DNA from: Microbacterium paraoxydans
Lineage (GTDB): Bacteria > Actinomycetota > Actinomycetes > Actinomycetales > Microbacteriaceae
Length of the DNA stretch: 64,000 nt
NCBI RefSeq assembly: GCF_020524545.1
Contig: NZ_JAIVLG010000005.1
Span: forward strand, 83,910-147,909
Direction of reading: 5' to 3'
Within the stretch, counting starts at the first letter, position 1. Every line of letters begins with the position of its first letter. Of this stretch, positions 27,440 through 35,822 are shown in pieces. Position numbers and translations under genes: made by a program. Under the pieces are notes generated by a model. The model saw nothing but the letters and a program-made list of their open reading frames with translations. It was not told the DNA's origin and did not search any database.

Positions 27440-29114
27440 AGGCCTCGATCACGAGCGGCACGATCATCGGACGACGACGCAGCCGCTGATTCACCCAACG
27501 ACCGATCGTGCGTCGCACGACCTGCGACAGCGCGTGGGTGTCGCGGACGCCGTTGCCCGACGCTTCCTTGAGCGCCGCGACGATCTTCGGCGTGACGTCG
27601 TCGAACACCGAGTCGTCCTCGGCGACGCCGCGCGCGTGGATCTCCGGACCGGAGATGATTCGCCCCGTGCCGGCATCCACGACGACGATCACCGAGATGA
27701 AGCCCTCCTCCCCGAGGATCCGACGATCCTTGAGGTCGGCATCCGTGATCTCGCCGACGGTGGAGCCGTCGACGTACACGAACCCGAGATCGAGCTGTCC
27801 GGCGACCTTCGCGACGCCGTCCTTCAGGTCGATCACGGTGCCGTTCGAGGCGATGAGCGTGTTCTCCTCGGAGATTCCGGTGTCCTGCGCGAGCTTGGCG
27901 TTCGCGATCAGGTGCCGGTACTCGCCGTGCACGGGCAGGACGTTCTTCGGCTTGAGGATGTTGTAGCAGTAGATCAGTTCGCCCGCGGCGGCGTGTCCGG
28001 AGACGTGCACCTTCGCGTTCGCCTTGTGCACGACGTTCGCACCGAGCTTGGTCAGCCCGTCGATCACGCGGTAGACGGCGTTCTCGTTTCCGGGAATGAG
28101 GCTGGACGCGAGGATGACGGTGTCGCCCTCGCTGATCTCGATCGCGTGGTCCAGATTCGCCATGCGGCTCAGCACCGCCATGGGCTCACCCTGGGAACCC
28201 GTGGACATGTAGACGATCTGTTCGTCGGGCAGGTCACGCGCCTTCTTGAAGTCGATGAGCACCTCCTCCGGCACCTTCAGATAGCCGAGCTGTTCGGCGA
28301 TCGTCATGTTGCGGACCATGCTGCGGCCGAGGAACGCGACGCGACGACCGTTGGCATAGGCAGCGTCGATCACCTGCTGCACGCGATGGACGTGACTGGA
28401 GAAGCTGGCGACGATGACGCGACGAGGTGCCTTCGCGATCACCTGGTCGAGCACGGGGCCGATCGAGCGCTCCGTCGGCGTGAACCCGGGGACATCGGCG
28501 TTGGTCGAGTCGACGAGGAACAGGTCGACTCCTTCTTCGCCGAGGCGCGCGAAAGCCCGAAGGTCGGTGATCCGACCGTCCAGCGGCAGCTGGTCCATCT
28601 TGAAGTCACCGGTGGCGAGCGCCATTCCCGCCGGGGTCCGGATCGCCACCGCCAGCGCGTCGGGAATCGAGTGGTTCACGGCGACGAACTCGAGGTCGAA
28701 TGGTCCGACGCGCTCCTGCTGCCCTTCCTTCACCGTGAGCGTGAAGGCCTTGATGCGGTGCTCCTTGAGCTTCGCCTCGACCAGTGCGAGAGTGAGGCCC
28801 GATCCGATCAGGGGGATGTCGCTCTTGAGCCGGAGCAGATAGGGAACGGCGCCGATGTGGTCCTCGTGGCCGTGCGTGAGCACCACACCCACGATGTCGT
28901 CCAGGCGGTCACGGATCGGTTCGAAGTCCGGAAGGATCAGGTCGACGCCCGGCTGATGTTCCTCGGGGAAGAGCACCCCGCAGTCGACGATCAGGATCTT
29001 GCCGTCGTACTCGAACATGGTCATGTTGCGACCGATCTCGCCGAGTCCACCGATCGGGATGACTCGAAGCGTTCCTTCGTCGAGAGCGGTCGGTTCTACC
29101 AGGGGAATGGACAT
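27438..29114 (-). CDS. rnj: Ribonuclease J
   Basis: This 558-residue metallo-beta-lactamase/beta-CASP ribonuclease acts as a 5'-3' exonuclease and endonuclease in mRNA decay and rRNA maturation. It has metal motif HGHEDHIGAVPYLL, the beta-CASP segments (ATGDFKMDQ, ASFSSHVHRVQQV, STGSQGEPMAVL, SGHAAAGE) and a C-terminal RNA-binding domain. TGAGGAGA before the ATG at 29114 is a standard ribosome site. It is 53 nt downstream of dapA, a common actinobacterial order. Confidence 0.96.
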   Translation of the reverse strand: MSIPLVEPTALDEGTLRVIPIGGLGEIGRNMTMFEYDGKILIVDCGVLFPEEHQPGVDLILPDFEPIRDRLDDIVGVVLTHGHEDHIGAVPYLLRLKSDIPLIGSGLTLALVEAKLKEHRIKAFTLTVKEGQQERVGPFDLEFVAVNHSIPDALAVAIRTPAGMALATGDFKMDQLPLDGRITDLRAFARLGEEGVDLFLVDSTNADVPGFTPTERSIGPVLDQVIAKAPRRVIVASFSSHVHRVQQVIDAAYANGRRVAFLGRSMVRNMTIAEQLGYLKVPEEVLIDFKKARDLPDEQIVYMSTGSQGEPMAVLSRMANLDHAIEISEGDTVILASSLIPGNENAVYRVIDGLTKLGANVVHKANAKVHVSGHAAAGELIYCYNILKPKNVLPVHGEYRHLIANAKLAQDTGISEENTLIASNGTVIDLKDGVAKVAGQLDLGFVYVDGSTVGEITDADLKDRRILGEEGFISVIVVVDAGTGRIISGPEIHARGVAEDDSVFDDVTPKIVAALKEASGNGVRDTHALSQVVRRTIGRWVNQRLRRRPMIVPLVIEA

Positions 29115-29167
29115 GCTGTCTCCTCAGTCGGACACTCCGCGCGTCCGTTCGTTCATGGCGACGCGAC

Positions 29168-30145
29168 TCAGCGCGTCGTGCCGTGCACCTTCGGCAGGGC
29201 ACCACCCGCAGCCGCATTGCGGTCGGGTCGGAAGTTCGAGAAGTCCGCGCCCGGAACGTTCTGCACGAGGTCGAGCTCATCTTCGATCAGCGCGGCCTCC
29301 CATTCTTCGGGGCCGACCAGGGGAAGGCGGACGCGCGGGCTCGAGATGCGACCGAGTCCGTGCAGGATGTACTTCGCCGCGACGGTTCCCGGCACGTGGG
29401 TCATGACTGCCCGCACGAGCGGCTCCAGACGCTTGTGCTCTGCGGTCGCCGTGGCCAGGTCGCCGGCGTTCACCGCATCGATGATCGTGCGGTAGGGCGC
29501 CGCCGCGACGTTGGCGGTCACACCGATGAGGCCCGTGGCGCCGATCGCGAGGTGCGGCAGCACGTTCGCGTCGTCTCCGGAGAAGTACATCAGGTCGGTC
29601 TGGTTGAGCACGCGGCTCACCTCGGAGAAGTCGCCCTTGGCATCCTTCACCGCGAGGATGTTCGGATGCTTCGCGAGGCGCAGGATCGTCTCGTACTTGA
29701 TCGGCACCCCCGTGCGCCCTGGAATGTCGTAGAGGATCACCGGAAGGTCGGTCGCATCGGCGACCAGACGGAAGTGCGTGAGGATCCCGGCCTGCGTCGG
29801 CTTGTTGTAGTAGGGCGTGACGATCATGATGCCGTCGGCCCCGGCCTTCTCGCTGGCCTTGTAGAGCTCGATCGCGTGCGCGGTCTCGTTGGAGCCACCA
29901 CCGGTGATGATCTTCGCGCGCCCCGCGGAGACGGACTTGCCGACCTCCACGAGCTTGAGCTTCTCGGGGTCCGTCAGGGTCGAGGTCTCGCCGGTCGTTC
30001 CCGTCACGACGATGCCGTCCGCTCCCGCGGTGATCACGTCATCGATGTGCTTCTCGACGGCGGGCCAATCGACTTCGCCGTCGGCCGTCATCGGAGTGAC
30101 GAGCGCGACGAGGACCTGTCCGAAAGGGTTGCCCGAGTGCGTCAT
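29168..30145 (-). CDS. dapA: 4-hydroxy-tetrahydrodipicolinate synthase
   Basis: This 325-residue TIM-barrel lyase condenses pyruvate with aspartate semialdehyde, the first committed step of diaminopimelate and lysine synthesis. It has TGTTGETSTL near residue 50, YDIPGRTGVPI with the catalytic Tyr, and the Schiff-base Lys in ILAVKDAKGD. The start is the ATG at 30145. TACGCT (30152-30157) ends 6 nt upstream, giving a leaderless transcript; the extra residues of the longer frame lie over this promoter. Confidence 0.95.
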   Translation of the reverse strand: MTHSGNPFGQVLVALVTPMTADGEVDWPAVEKHIDDVITAGADGIVVTGTTGETSTLTDPEKLKLVEVGKSVSAGRAKIITGGGSNETAHAIELYKASEKAGADGIMIVTPYYNKPTQAGILTHFRLVADATDLPVILYDIPGRTGVPIKYETILRLAKHPNILAVKDAKGDFSEVSRVLNQTDLMYFSGDDANVLPHLAIGATGLIGVTANVAAAPYRTIIDAVNAGDLATATAEHKRLEPLVRAVMTHVPGTVAAKYILHGLGRISSPRVRLPLVGPEEWEAALIEDELDLVQNVPGADFSNFRPDRNAAAGGALPKVHGTTR

Positions 30146-30151
30146 AAGCCC

Positions 30152-30157
30152 AGCGTA
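30152..30157 (-). promoter_or_regulatory. Probable -10 box (TACGCT) for dapA
   Basis: TACGCT ends 6 nt before the dapA ATG at 30145. Confidence 0.5.
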
Positions 30158-30191
30158 TCGGTTCGCCTCGTGGTCATGCGGACGCACAGGG

Positions 30192-30953
30192 TCACACGCG
30201 ACCGCGCCGAGCGACGCCGGCCGTGAGCGAGCGCGGCAGAAAACGCGTCAGGGCCACGATCGCCTTGTATCGCAGTGAGGGAATAGACACCGCTCTGCCG
30301 CGCGCCGCATCGCGAAGCCCGGACCGGACGACATCGCGAGCGTTCAGCCACATGATCGCCGGAACCCCCTCCTCCCCCACGGCCAGGCCCATCCGCTCAT
30401 GGAAGGAGGTGTGTGTGAAACCGGGACAGAGCGCGGTGACGCTCACACCGTCCCGCGCATACTCCGCGTTCGCCCAGCTGCTGAAGCCGATCAGCCAGGA
30501 CTTGCACGCCGAGTAGGTGGACCGCGAGATGAAACCGGCGACGGACGCCACATTGATGATGCGGCCACCGCGGCCGCGCATGGACTGCAGCGCCGCGTGC
30601 ATCAGGCGCATCGGCGCCTCGACGTGCACGCGAAGGTGGCGCGCCTCGTCGTCGATGTCGTTGTCCGCGAATTGCAGCGGCAGACCGAACCCGGCGTTGT
30701 TGATCAGAAGGTCGACCGGGTCGGAGGCGTCCCGCAATCGGGCGGCGACGCGCTCGACCTCACTCTCCACGGCGAGGTCGGCGACGACGATCTCGACGGC
30801 GACCCCGTACTTGGTGCGCAGATCGGCACCCAGCGCCTCCAACGCGTCGGACGTCCGCGCCACGAGGATGAGGTCGGCTCGACGCCGCGCCAGTTGGCGT
30901 GCGAACTCGGCCCCCAGACCCGCGCTGGCTCCGGTGATCAGTGCGGTGGGCAT
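30192..30953 (-). CDS. Short-chain dehydrogenase/reductase
   Basis: This 253-residue classical SDR has cofactor motif TGASAGLGAEFA (TGxxxGxG), NNAG, catalytic Ser in NVASVAG, YxxxK as YSACKSW, and PGFTHTSF. These are the features of an NADP-dependent oxidoreductase of the DltE/YqjQ-like group. The substrate is unknown. Its ATG at 30953 shares one base with the folA stop, so it is translated as part of thyA-folA-SDR. The 18 extra residues of the longer frame are a shadow of folA. Confidence 0.88.
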   Translation of the reverse strand: MPTALITGASAGLGAEFARQLARRRADLILVARTSDALEALGADLRTKYGVAVEIVVADLAVESEVERVAARLRDASDPVDLLINNAGFGLPLQFADNDIDDEARHLRVHVEAPMRLMHAALQSMRGRGGRIINVASVAGFISRSTYSACKSWLIGFSSWANAEYARDGVSVTALCPGFTHTSFHERMGLAVGEEGVPAIMWLNARDVVRSGLRDAARGRAVSIPSLRYKAIVALTRFLPRSLTAGVARRGRV

Positions 30954-31429
30954 CAGCGCTCGTATCCGAGGAAGCGGTAGCGGATGCCGGTGCGCGACGT
31001 CTGCCACGAGCCCTCATCGACGAGGCGCCAACCGGACTTGGCGGGCGCGTAAGCGTCGCCGGCGACGTCGATGTCCAGTTCGGTGACCTCGAGGCGATCG
31101 GCGTCGCCGATGACCTGGCGGAAGATCTCCGCACCTCCGATGATCCACACCTCGTCCAGCCCCCGCACGGCCTCGGCGACGGTCGCCGCCCGTCGGGCGC
31201 CCTCGTGGTTCCAGTCTTGTTGGCGCGTGACGACGATGTTGTCGCGACCTGCGAGCGGGCGGAACCGCTCGGGAAGCGAATCCCAGGTCTTCCGGCCCAT
31301 CACCACAGGTGAGCCGAGCGTGACGTCCTTGAAATGGGCGAGGTCTTCGGGCACGTGCCAGGGCATGCCGCCCTCCGCCCCGATCACGCCGCCGTGTGCT
31401 TCCGCCCAGATGAGCCCGACCCACGTCAT
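30953..31429 (-). CDS. folA: Dihydrofolate reductase
   Basis: This 158-residue enzyme reduces dihydrofolate with NADPH to recycle folate used by ThyA. It has [22 protein letters not shown] (substrate loop with the catalytic acidic residue), VMGRKTW, and WIIGGAEIF in the cofactor site. The ATG at 31429 overlaps the thyA stop (ATGA), so thyA-folA form a coupled thymidylate cycle operon. Confidence 0.96.
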   Translation of the reverse strand: MTWVGLIWAEAHGGVIGAEGGMPWHVPEDLAHFKDVTLGSPVVMGRKTWDSLPERFRPLAGRDNIVVTRQQDWNHEGARRAATVAEAVRGLDEVWIIGGAEIFRQVIGDADRLEVTELDIDVAGDAYAPAKSGWRLVDEGSWQTSRTGIRYRFLGYER

Positions 31430-32235
31430 ACGGCCACCGCCGCCCGGATCGGCGCGTGATGCTGGTAGTCCTCCACGATGAAGTCCTCGTAGCGGTAGTC
31501 GAAGATCGAGTCCGGCTTCGTCGCCAGCCTCAGGGTCGGGTACGCGTAGGGCTCGCGGCTGAGCTGCTCGCGCACCTGCTCCACATGATTGTCGTAGACG
31601 TGGCAGTCGCCGCCCGTCCAGATGAAGTCACCGGGCTCGAGACCGACCTGCTGAGCGATCATCAGCGTGAGCAGCGCGTAGGAGGCGATGTTGAACGGCA
31701 CACCGAGGAACATGTCGGCGCTCCGCTGGTAGAGCTGGCAGGAGAGTCTTCCGTCTGCGACGTAGAACTGGAAGAGCGCGTGACACGGCGCGAGGGCCAT
31801 GTCCGGAATATCCGCGGGGTTCCAGGCCGAGACGATCAGCCGACGGGAATCGGGCGAGCGGCGGATCTGCTCGATCACCTCGGAGAGCTGGTCGATGCTG
31901 CCACCGTCCGGAGTCGGCCAGGAACGCCATTGCACCCCGTACACCGGGCCGAGATCGCCCGAGGCGTCGGCCCACTCGTCCCAGATCGTCACCCCGTTCT
32001 CACGCAGCCATCCGACATTGGAATCTCCTCGGAGGAACCAGAGCAGCTCGTAGGCGATCGACTTGAAGTGCACGCGCTTCGTCGTGATGAGCGGGAAGCC
32101 CTTCGCGAGATCGAAGCGGATCTGCCGCCCGAATACGCTCGTGGTCCCGGTACCCGTCCGATCCGACTTGTGCGTGCCGGTCTCCACGACGTCGCGGAGC
32201 AGGTCTTCGTAGGGAGTCGGAACGGCTTCGCTCAT
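31426..32235 (-). CDS. thyA: Thymidylate synthase
   Basis: This 269-residue enzyme methylates dUMP with methylene-tetrahydrofolate. The catalytic Cys lies in [32 protein letters not shown], the QRSxD dUMP contact and DRTGTGT near the N-terminus are diagnostic. The ATG at 32235 follows TATCGT by 7 nt, so it is likely leaderless. folA and an SDR follow in the same operon. Confidence 0.97.
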   Translation of the reverse strand: MSEAVPTPYEDLLRDVVETGTHKSDRTGTGTTSVFGRQIRFDLAKGFPLITTKRVHFKSIAYELLWFLRGDSNVGWLRENGVTIWDEWADASGDLGPVYGVQWRSWPTPDGGSIDQLSEVIEQIRRSPDSRRLIVSAWNPADIPDMALAPCHALFQFYVADGRLSCQLYQRSADMFLGVPFNIASYALLTLMIAQQVGLEPGDFIWTGGDCHVYDNHVEQVREQLSREPYAYPTLRLATKPDSIFDYRYEDFIVEDYQHHAPIRAAVAV

Positions 32236-32242
32236 GACAGCC

Positions 32243-32248
32243 ACGATA
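32243..32248 (-). promoter_or_regulatory. Probable -10 box (TATCGT) for thyA-folA
   Basis: TATCGT ends 7 nt before the thyA ATG at 32235. Confidence 0.45.
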
Positions 32249-32341
32249 CCTTCCCTCGCCCGTCGTGGGGCGGATCCGACGCCGCGGAGAGCCCGTTCGT
32301 CATCATCCGAAACATCGACCGCCGATCACACGATCGCGGCG

Positions 32342-32347
32342 TACTCT
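32342..32347 (+). promoter_or_regulatory. Probable -10 box (TACTCT) for the thioredoxin-like gene
   Basis: TACTCT ends 6 nt before the ATG at 32354. Confidence 0.5.
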
Positions 32348-32353
32348 CGACGC

Positions 32354-32767
32354 ATGTCGCCCACCCTCGCCCTCGCGATCGTTCTCGGTCTCCTCGTGCT
32401 CGCCACGGTCGCCGGGGTCACGATTCGTCGCCGCGACGGGCGGCGACGCGACGGCGGCAAGCTCAGGTTCGATCCCGCGGACGTTCCGTCGGGAGAGCTC
32501 GGCTCCCGCGCGACACTGGTGCAGTTCAGCACCGAGACCTGCACTCGATGCCCACAGGTGCGGCGGCTGCTGCACGCTTATGCCTCCGACGAAGACGGAC
32601 TCGCGCACATCGAGGTCGATCTGACCCACCGTCCCGACTTGTCGGCCCGTTACAAGGTGCTGCAGACGCCGACGACCTTCCTCATCGACGGATCGGGCGC
32701 CGTCCATGCGCGATTTCACGGCGTCCCCCACCACCACTCCCTGACCGAAGCCGTCGCGGCCGTCTGA
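32354..32767 (+). CDS. Membrane-anchored thioredoxin-like protein
   Basis: This 137-residue protein has an N-terminal transmembrane helix (about 4-24), then a basic stretch, then a thioredoxin fold. The redox motif is C63-T-R-C66, and the cis-Pro region is QTPTTFL. The active site faces the side of the membrane set by the N-terminal anchor. The next gene (21 nt later) is a DUF4395 membrane protein and then OsmC, suggesting a small thiol-redox group. A leaderless-type promoter lies at 32342-32347; the longer open frame is a shadow. Confidence 0.8.
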   Translation: MSPTLALAIVLGLLVLATVAGVTIRRRDGRRRDGGKLRFDPADVPSGELGSRATLVQFSTETCTRCPQVRRLLHAYASDEDGLAHIEVDLTHRPDLSARYKVLQTPTTFLIDGSGAVHARFHGVPHHHSLTEAVAAV

Positions 32768-32788
32768 GCCGCGAAGTCTGGAGCGCAC

Positions 32789-33367
32789 ATGAGCACGTCA
32801 GCAGGCATCGATCCCCGTAGCCCGCGGTTCGCAGCCACGATCACCGCGGTGCTGTTGCTGGTGGCCACGTTCCTGGCCTTGACGGGGATCTCCACCGCCC
32901 AGATCGGCGCGGCGGCATCCGGCTGGTTCGCTTACCAGCCGTCGACCGGTGCGACCTTCGTCCCGGGTGGATGGGCCGTGTCCGCGACTCCCCTCGCTCA
33001 GCGTGCCACGGACCCGGGATTCCTCCTCACGGTGATCATCGCGCTGCTGTTCCTGTGGGCCCTGCTCTCACCGAGGACGGCCCCCTGGGGTGTCGTCTTC
33101 CGCACGCTCGTGCGACCTCGGCTTGCGCCGCCCACGGAACTGGAGGATCCGCGCCCGCCCCGGTTCTCGCAGGGCGTCGGCCTCTTCGTAGTCGGTGTCG
33201 GCCTTCTCCTGCATCTCATCGGAGTTCCCTGGGCGCTGCCGATAGCCACGGCTGCGGCCTTCGTCGCCGCCTTCCTCAACGCGGCGTTCGGATTCTGCCT
33301 CGGATGCCAGCTGTACCTCCTGCTGCAGCGGGCCGGCGTGATCGGCCGCGCGGCGCCGGCCGCTTGA
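32789..33367 (+). CDS. DUF4395 membrane protein
   Basis: This 192-residue membrane protein has about four hydrophobic helices. The C-terminal AAFLNAAFGFCLGCQLYLLL carries the conserved paired Cys (FCLGC) of DUF4395. Family members commonly sit beside thioredoxin or sulfurtransferase genes, as here, suggesting transfer of reducing equivalents or sulfur across the membrane, but no activity has been proven that I know of. It starts 21 nt after the thioredoxin-like gene and is probably in the same operon. Confidence 0.82.
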   Translation: MSTSAGIDPRSPRFAATITAVLLLVATFLALTGISTAQIGAAASGWFAYQPSTGATFVPGGWAVSATPLAQRATDPGFLLTVIIALLFLWALLSPRTAPWGVVFRTLVRPRLAPPTELEDPRPPRFSQGVGLFVVGVGLLLHLIGVPWALPIATAAAFVAAFLNAAFGFCLGCQLYLLLQRAGVIGRAAPAA

Positions 33368-33450
33368 ATCCGGTTCCCTCCGAAGCGAACCGTCGATAGG
33401 CTGGCCGCGACGCGACCCTCCTCCCCGAGGGCGCGAGAACCGGAGGAACA

Positions 33451-33876
33451 ATGCCCGTCACCAGCGAAGCCACCAGCACGTGGACAGGATCGCTCATGGA
33501 GGGGTCGGGCACCGTGGCGTTCTCTTCGTCGAACCTCGGCACCTTCCCGATCAACTGGAAGGCGCGCAGCGAGGGCAGCGATACCACGACCACCCCTGAG
33601 GAACTCATCGCCGCCGCTCACGCCTCGTGTTTCAGCATGGCGCTCTCGCACGCACTCGCCGAGAACGGCACGCCTCCCGAACGTGTCGACGCAAGCGCAT
33701 CCGTCACCTTCAAGCCCGGCGTCGGTATCACCGGCAGTCATCTCAACGTCAACGCGACCGTCCCGAACCTGACTCCGGAGGCGTTCCAGGAGATCGCGAA
33801 CGGAGCGAAGACCGGCTGCCCGGTGTCTCAGGCGCTCGCGGGCATCGAGATCACGCTCGAGGCCACGCTCGCCTGA
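33451..33876 (+). CDS. OsmC-family peroxiredoxin
   Basis: This 141-residue protein of the OsmC/Ohr fold reduces organic hydroperoxides using two Cys, here C60 (AAHASCFSM) and C123 (TGCPVS). The KARSEG segment supplies the conserved Arg. It is closer to OsmC than Ohr by length and the TPEELIAAAHASCFSMAL signature. It sits 83 nt after the thioredoxin/DUF4395 pair with GGAGG upstream, consistent with a redox-defence function. It is convergent with the gene at 33892. Confidence 0.88.
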   Translation: MPVTSEATSTWTGSLMEGSGTVAFSSSNLGTFPINWKARSEGSDTTTTPEELIAAAHASCFSMALSHALAENGTPPERVDASASVTFKPGVGITGSHLNVNATVPNLTPEAFQEIANGAKTGCPVSQALAGIEITLEATLA

Positions 33877-33891
33877 TCGTCGGTGCCGGTG

Positions 33892-34329
33892 TCAGGGCCG
33901 CCGGGAGAGGCGGATCGCCTCACGGATGCTGGCTCTGGCATCCTTCCGGCGCCCGGCGGCGTCCTGCACCACGCCCAGTCGATACCGCGCACGCCAGTCG
34001 TCGCCCGCCGCGTCCGCTTCCGCGGCGTATCGCGCGATGAGCGGATCGGCATCGGCACGAGCGATCCGCCCGCTCGGGGTGAGCTCGGTCTCCACGGGAG
34101 GCATCCCGCCTTCTGCATCGAGCAGGCGCCCCAGGCGGTCCGCGCCGAAGCCGAACATCATCTCGCGAACGAGCGCCCAGGCACCGATCGGGGCCAGAAC
34201 CAGGAGCGTGATGCCCATCCCGATCGAGATCGGCGTGCCGACCGAGATGAACATCACGGCGAGCCAGATGGCGACCGCGAGATAGACGAGCAGCGCCACC
34301 GCCATCAGCGCGACGCCGATGCGTGACAT
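33892..34329 (-). CDS. Membrane protein with TPR-like tail, unknown function
   Basis: This 145-residue protein has two N-terminal transmembrane helices (about 5-30 and 35-60), then a hydrophilic domain whose end (WRARYRLGVVQDAAGRRKDARASIREA) looks like one TPR-type repeat. No known family is recognised. The ATG at 34329 shares one base with the dapB stop (TGATG), so it is translated with dapB; a GTG one codon earlier is also possible. The link to lysine synthesis may be only positional. Confidence 0.68.
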   Translation of the reverse strand: MSRIGVALMAVALLVYLAVAIWLAVMFISVGTPISIGMGITLLVLAPIGAWALVREMMFGFGADRLGRLLDAEGGMPPVETELTPSGRIARADADPLIARYAAEADAAGDDWRARYRLGVVQDAAGRRKDARASIREAIRLSRRP

Positions 34330-35069
34330 CACGAGCGGATGCCGATGTCGATCATGTGCTCGAGTCCGACGATCACACCGCTGGCGTCCCGTGCGAAGGG
34401 AACGGCGATGCGGATGCCCGGGGCGTAGGCGAGCGCGGAGTCCGTGGTGTCATGGGTGAACGTCAGCGACTCCCCTGGTCCGGACAGGATGACCTCCTGC
34501 TTGGCGACGACACCGGGGCGACGCAGGGAATGAATCGGCACGCTGCCGACCTGCTGCCCTCGGGCGCGTTGATCGGCATGCGGAGCGCTGACCGGTCCCT
34601 GTTCGGCGCGCGCGGCCGCGATCAGTTCCGCGGTGCGCACGGCCGTGCCGCTGGGCGAATCGATCTTGGTCTCGCGATGCGCCTCGATGATCTCGGCAGA
34701 GCCGAAGAACGGGGCCGCTGCCGCGGCGAGGGCCGATCCGAGCACCGAACCGAGCGAGAAGTTCGGTATGAAGACCGCACCGGTTCCTGCCGCCTCGACG
34801 AGGGGACGCACCAGCGCGATCCGCTCCGCGGACCAGCCCGAGGTCGCGACGAGCACATTGATCCCGCGCTCGACGGCGGCACGGACGACGTCGACGCTCA
34901 CCTGCGGAGTCGATGCATCGATCACGAGGTCCGCACCGTCCAACTCGGAGAGATCGCTCGAGGAGGTCAGTACATGGCTCACCTCGAACCCCTCGAGCTC
35001 GTCGACTACCGCACGGATGATCCGTCCGAGCTTCCCGGTGCCGCCGACGAGTGCTACCTGCGTGGTCAT
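34329..35069 (-). CDS. dapB: 4-hydroxy-tetrahydrodipicolinate reductase
   Basis: This 246-residue NAD(P)H-dependent enzyme acts after DapA. The Rossmann start is VALVGGTGKLGRII, and the catalytic EAHRETKIDSPSGTA block matches the family motif ExHHxxKxDxPSGTA with Arg replacing the second His. The C-terminus carries HDTTDSALAYAPG. It is slightly shorter than many DapB proteins. TAGACT (35076-35081) ends 6 nt before the ATG, so it is probably leaderless. The next gene is coupled to it. Confidence 0.93.
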   Translation of the reverse strand: MTTQVALVGGTGKLGRIIRAVVDELEGFEVSHVLTSSSDLSELDGADLVIDASTPQVSVDVVRAAVERGINVLVATSGWSAERIALVRPLVEAAGTGAVFIPNFSLGSVLGSALAAAAAPFFGSAEIIEAHRETKIDSPSGTAVRTAELIAAARAEQGPVSAPHADQRARGQQVGSVPIHSLRRPGVVAKQEVILSGPGESLTFTHDTTDSALAYAPGIRIAVPFARDASGVIVGLEHMIDIGIRS

Positions 35070-35075
35070 GCATCC

Positions 35076-35081
35076 AGTCTA
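35076..35081 (-). promoter_or_regulatory. Probable -10 box (TAGACT) for dapB
   Basis: TAGACT ends 6 nt before the dapB ATG at 35069. Confidence 0.5.
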
Positions 35082-35151
35082 TTTCGCGGACTTCACCCAT
35101 CCTGCGGGGCGCGCGGGACCTCGGACATCCGGATGGGAGAAGTGCGCGAAC

Positions 35152-35754
35152 TCACACGAGCAGCGCGTCGGGGATTCCGGTGCGCAGCTCCACCGGAAGG
35201 TGGCCGGTGTCGTTGTGGGTGAGCAGCGTCCACGGCCGCCCCTGCTTCTGCGCGATCACGGTCAGGCCGCAGTGTGACTGGTTGAGGGTCATCCAGCGCC
35301 ACTCTGGGGCAGCGAGGACCTCGCGGACGAACCAGGAGATCACGAAGTTGTGAGTGATGAGCACCTCGTGAACATCCCCGGTCTTGCGCACGAGGAACTC
35401 GTTGACGGCATCTGACATCTGCGCACGCCCCGCCTCGATCTCGGCCTCGGTCACCGAGCCGAAGAACGGTTCGAACGCGGACGGCGTATCCTCGGTCATC
35501 CCGGTCGGCACGCAGTCGAAGAGGAGTGCGGTCGGAGCAGGGTCGACGGACGGCAGCCGCGCGGCGATCGCCCGAGCGGTCTCGTTGGCACGCAAGAGCG
35601 GGGAATGCCACACGGCATCGAGCGGGAGACCGGACAACCGGTCGGCGATCAGCTCCGCCTGACGCTGCCCCCGTGGGGAGAGGGGGCCATCGGCGAGACC
35701 ATGTTCTGCGTCCTGATGTTCACCGTGTCTAACCAGATATATGTAGTGCGTCAC
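35152..35754 (-). CDS. Histidine phosphatase family protein
   Basis: This 200-residue phosphatase of the phosphoglycerate-mutase-like superfamily has motif LVRHGEHQD with the nucleophilic His and SPLLRANETARAIA, and the second catalytic His in LITHNFVISWFV. The GxHPGE/RHGE pattern fits the broad-specificity acid phosphatase/GpmB-like group. The substrate is unknown. The GTG start (35754) gives MTHYIYLVRHG directly. It is upstream of dapB on the same strand with an 82-nt gap. Confidence 0.85.
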   Translation of the reverse strand: MTHYIYLVRHGEHQDAEHGLADGPLSPRGQRQAELIADRLSGLPLDAVWHSPLLRANETARAIAARLPSVDPAPTALLFDCVPTGMTEDTPSAFEPFFGSVTEAEIEAGRAQMSDAVNEFLVRKTGDVHEVLITHNFVISWFVREVLAAPEWRWMTLNQSHCGLTVIAQKQGRPWTLLTHNDTGHLPVELRTGIPDALLV

Positions 35755-35822
35755 AACTCGCTCGCTTCATTGCCAGCATCCGCCGGGCGTTCATTCCACC
35801 CTACGTCAACGGCGGACGATCC

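Noticed and set aside
27534..29495. 653-codon open frame opposite RNase J and dapA
   Set aside because: It spans two well-supported genes on the other strand and has no recognisable motifs; antisense shadow.
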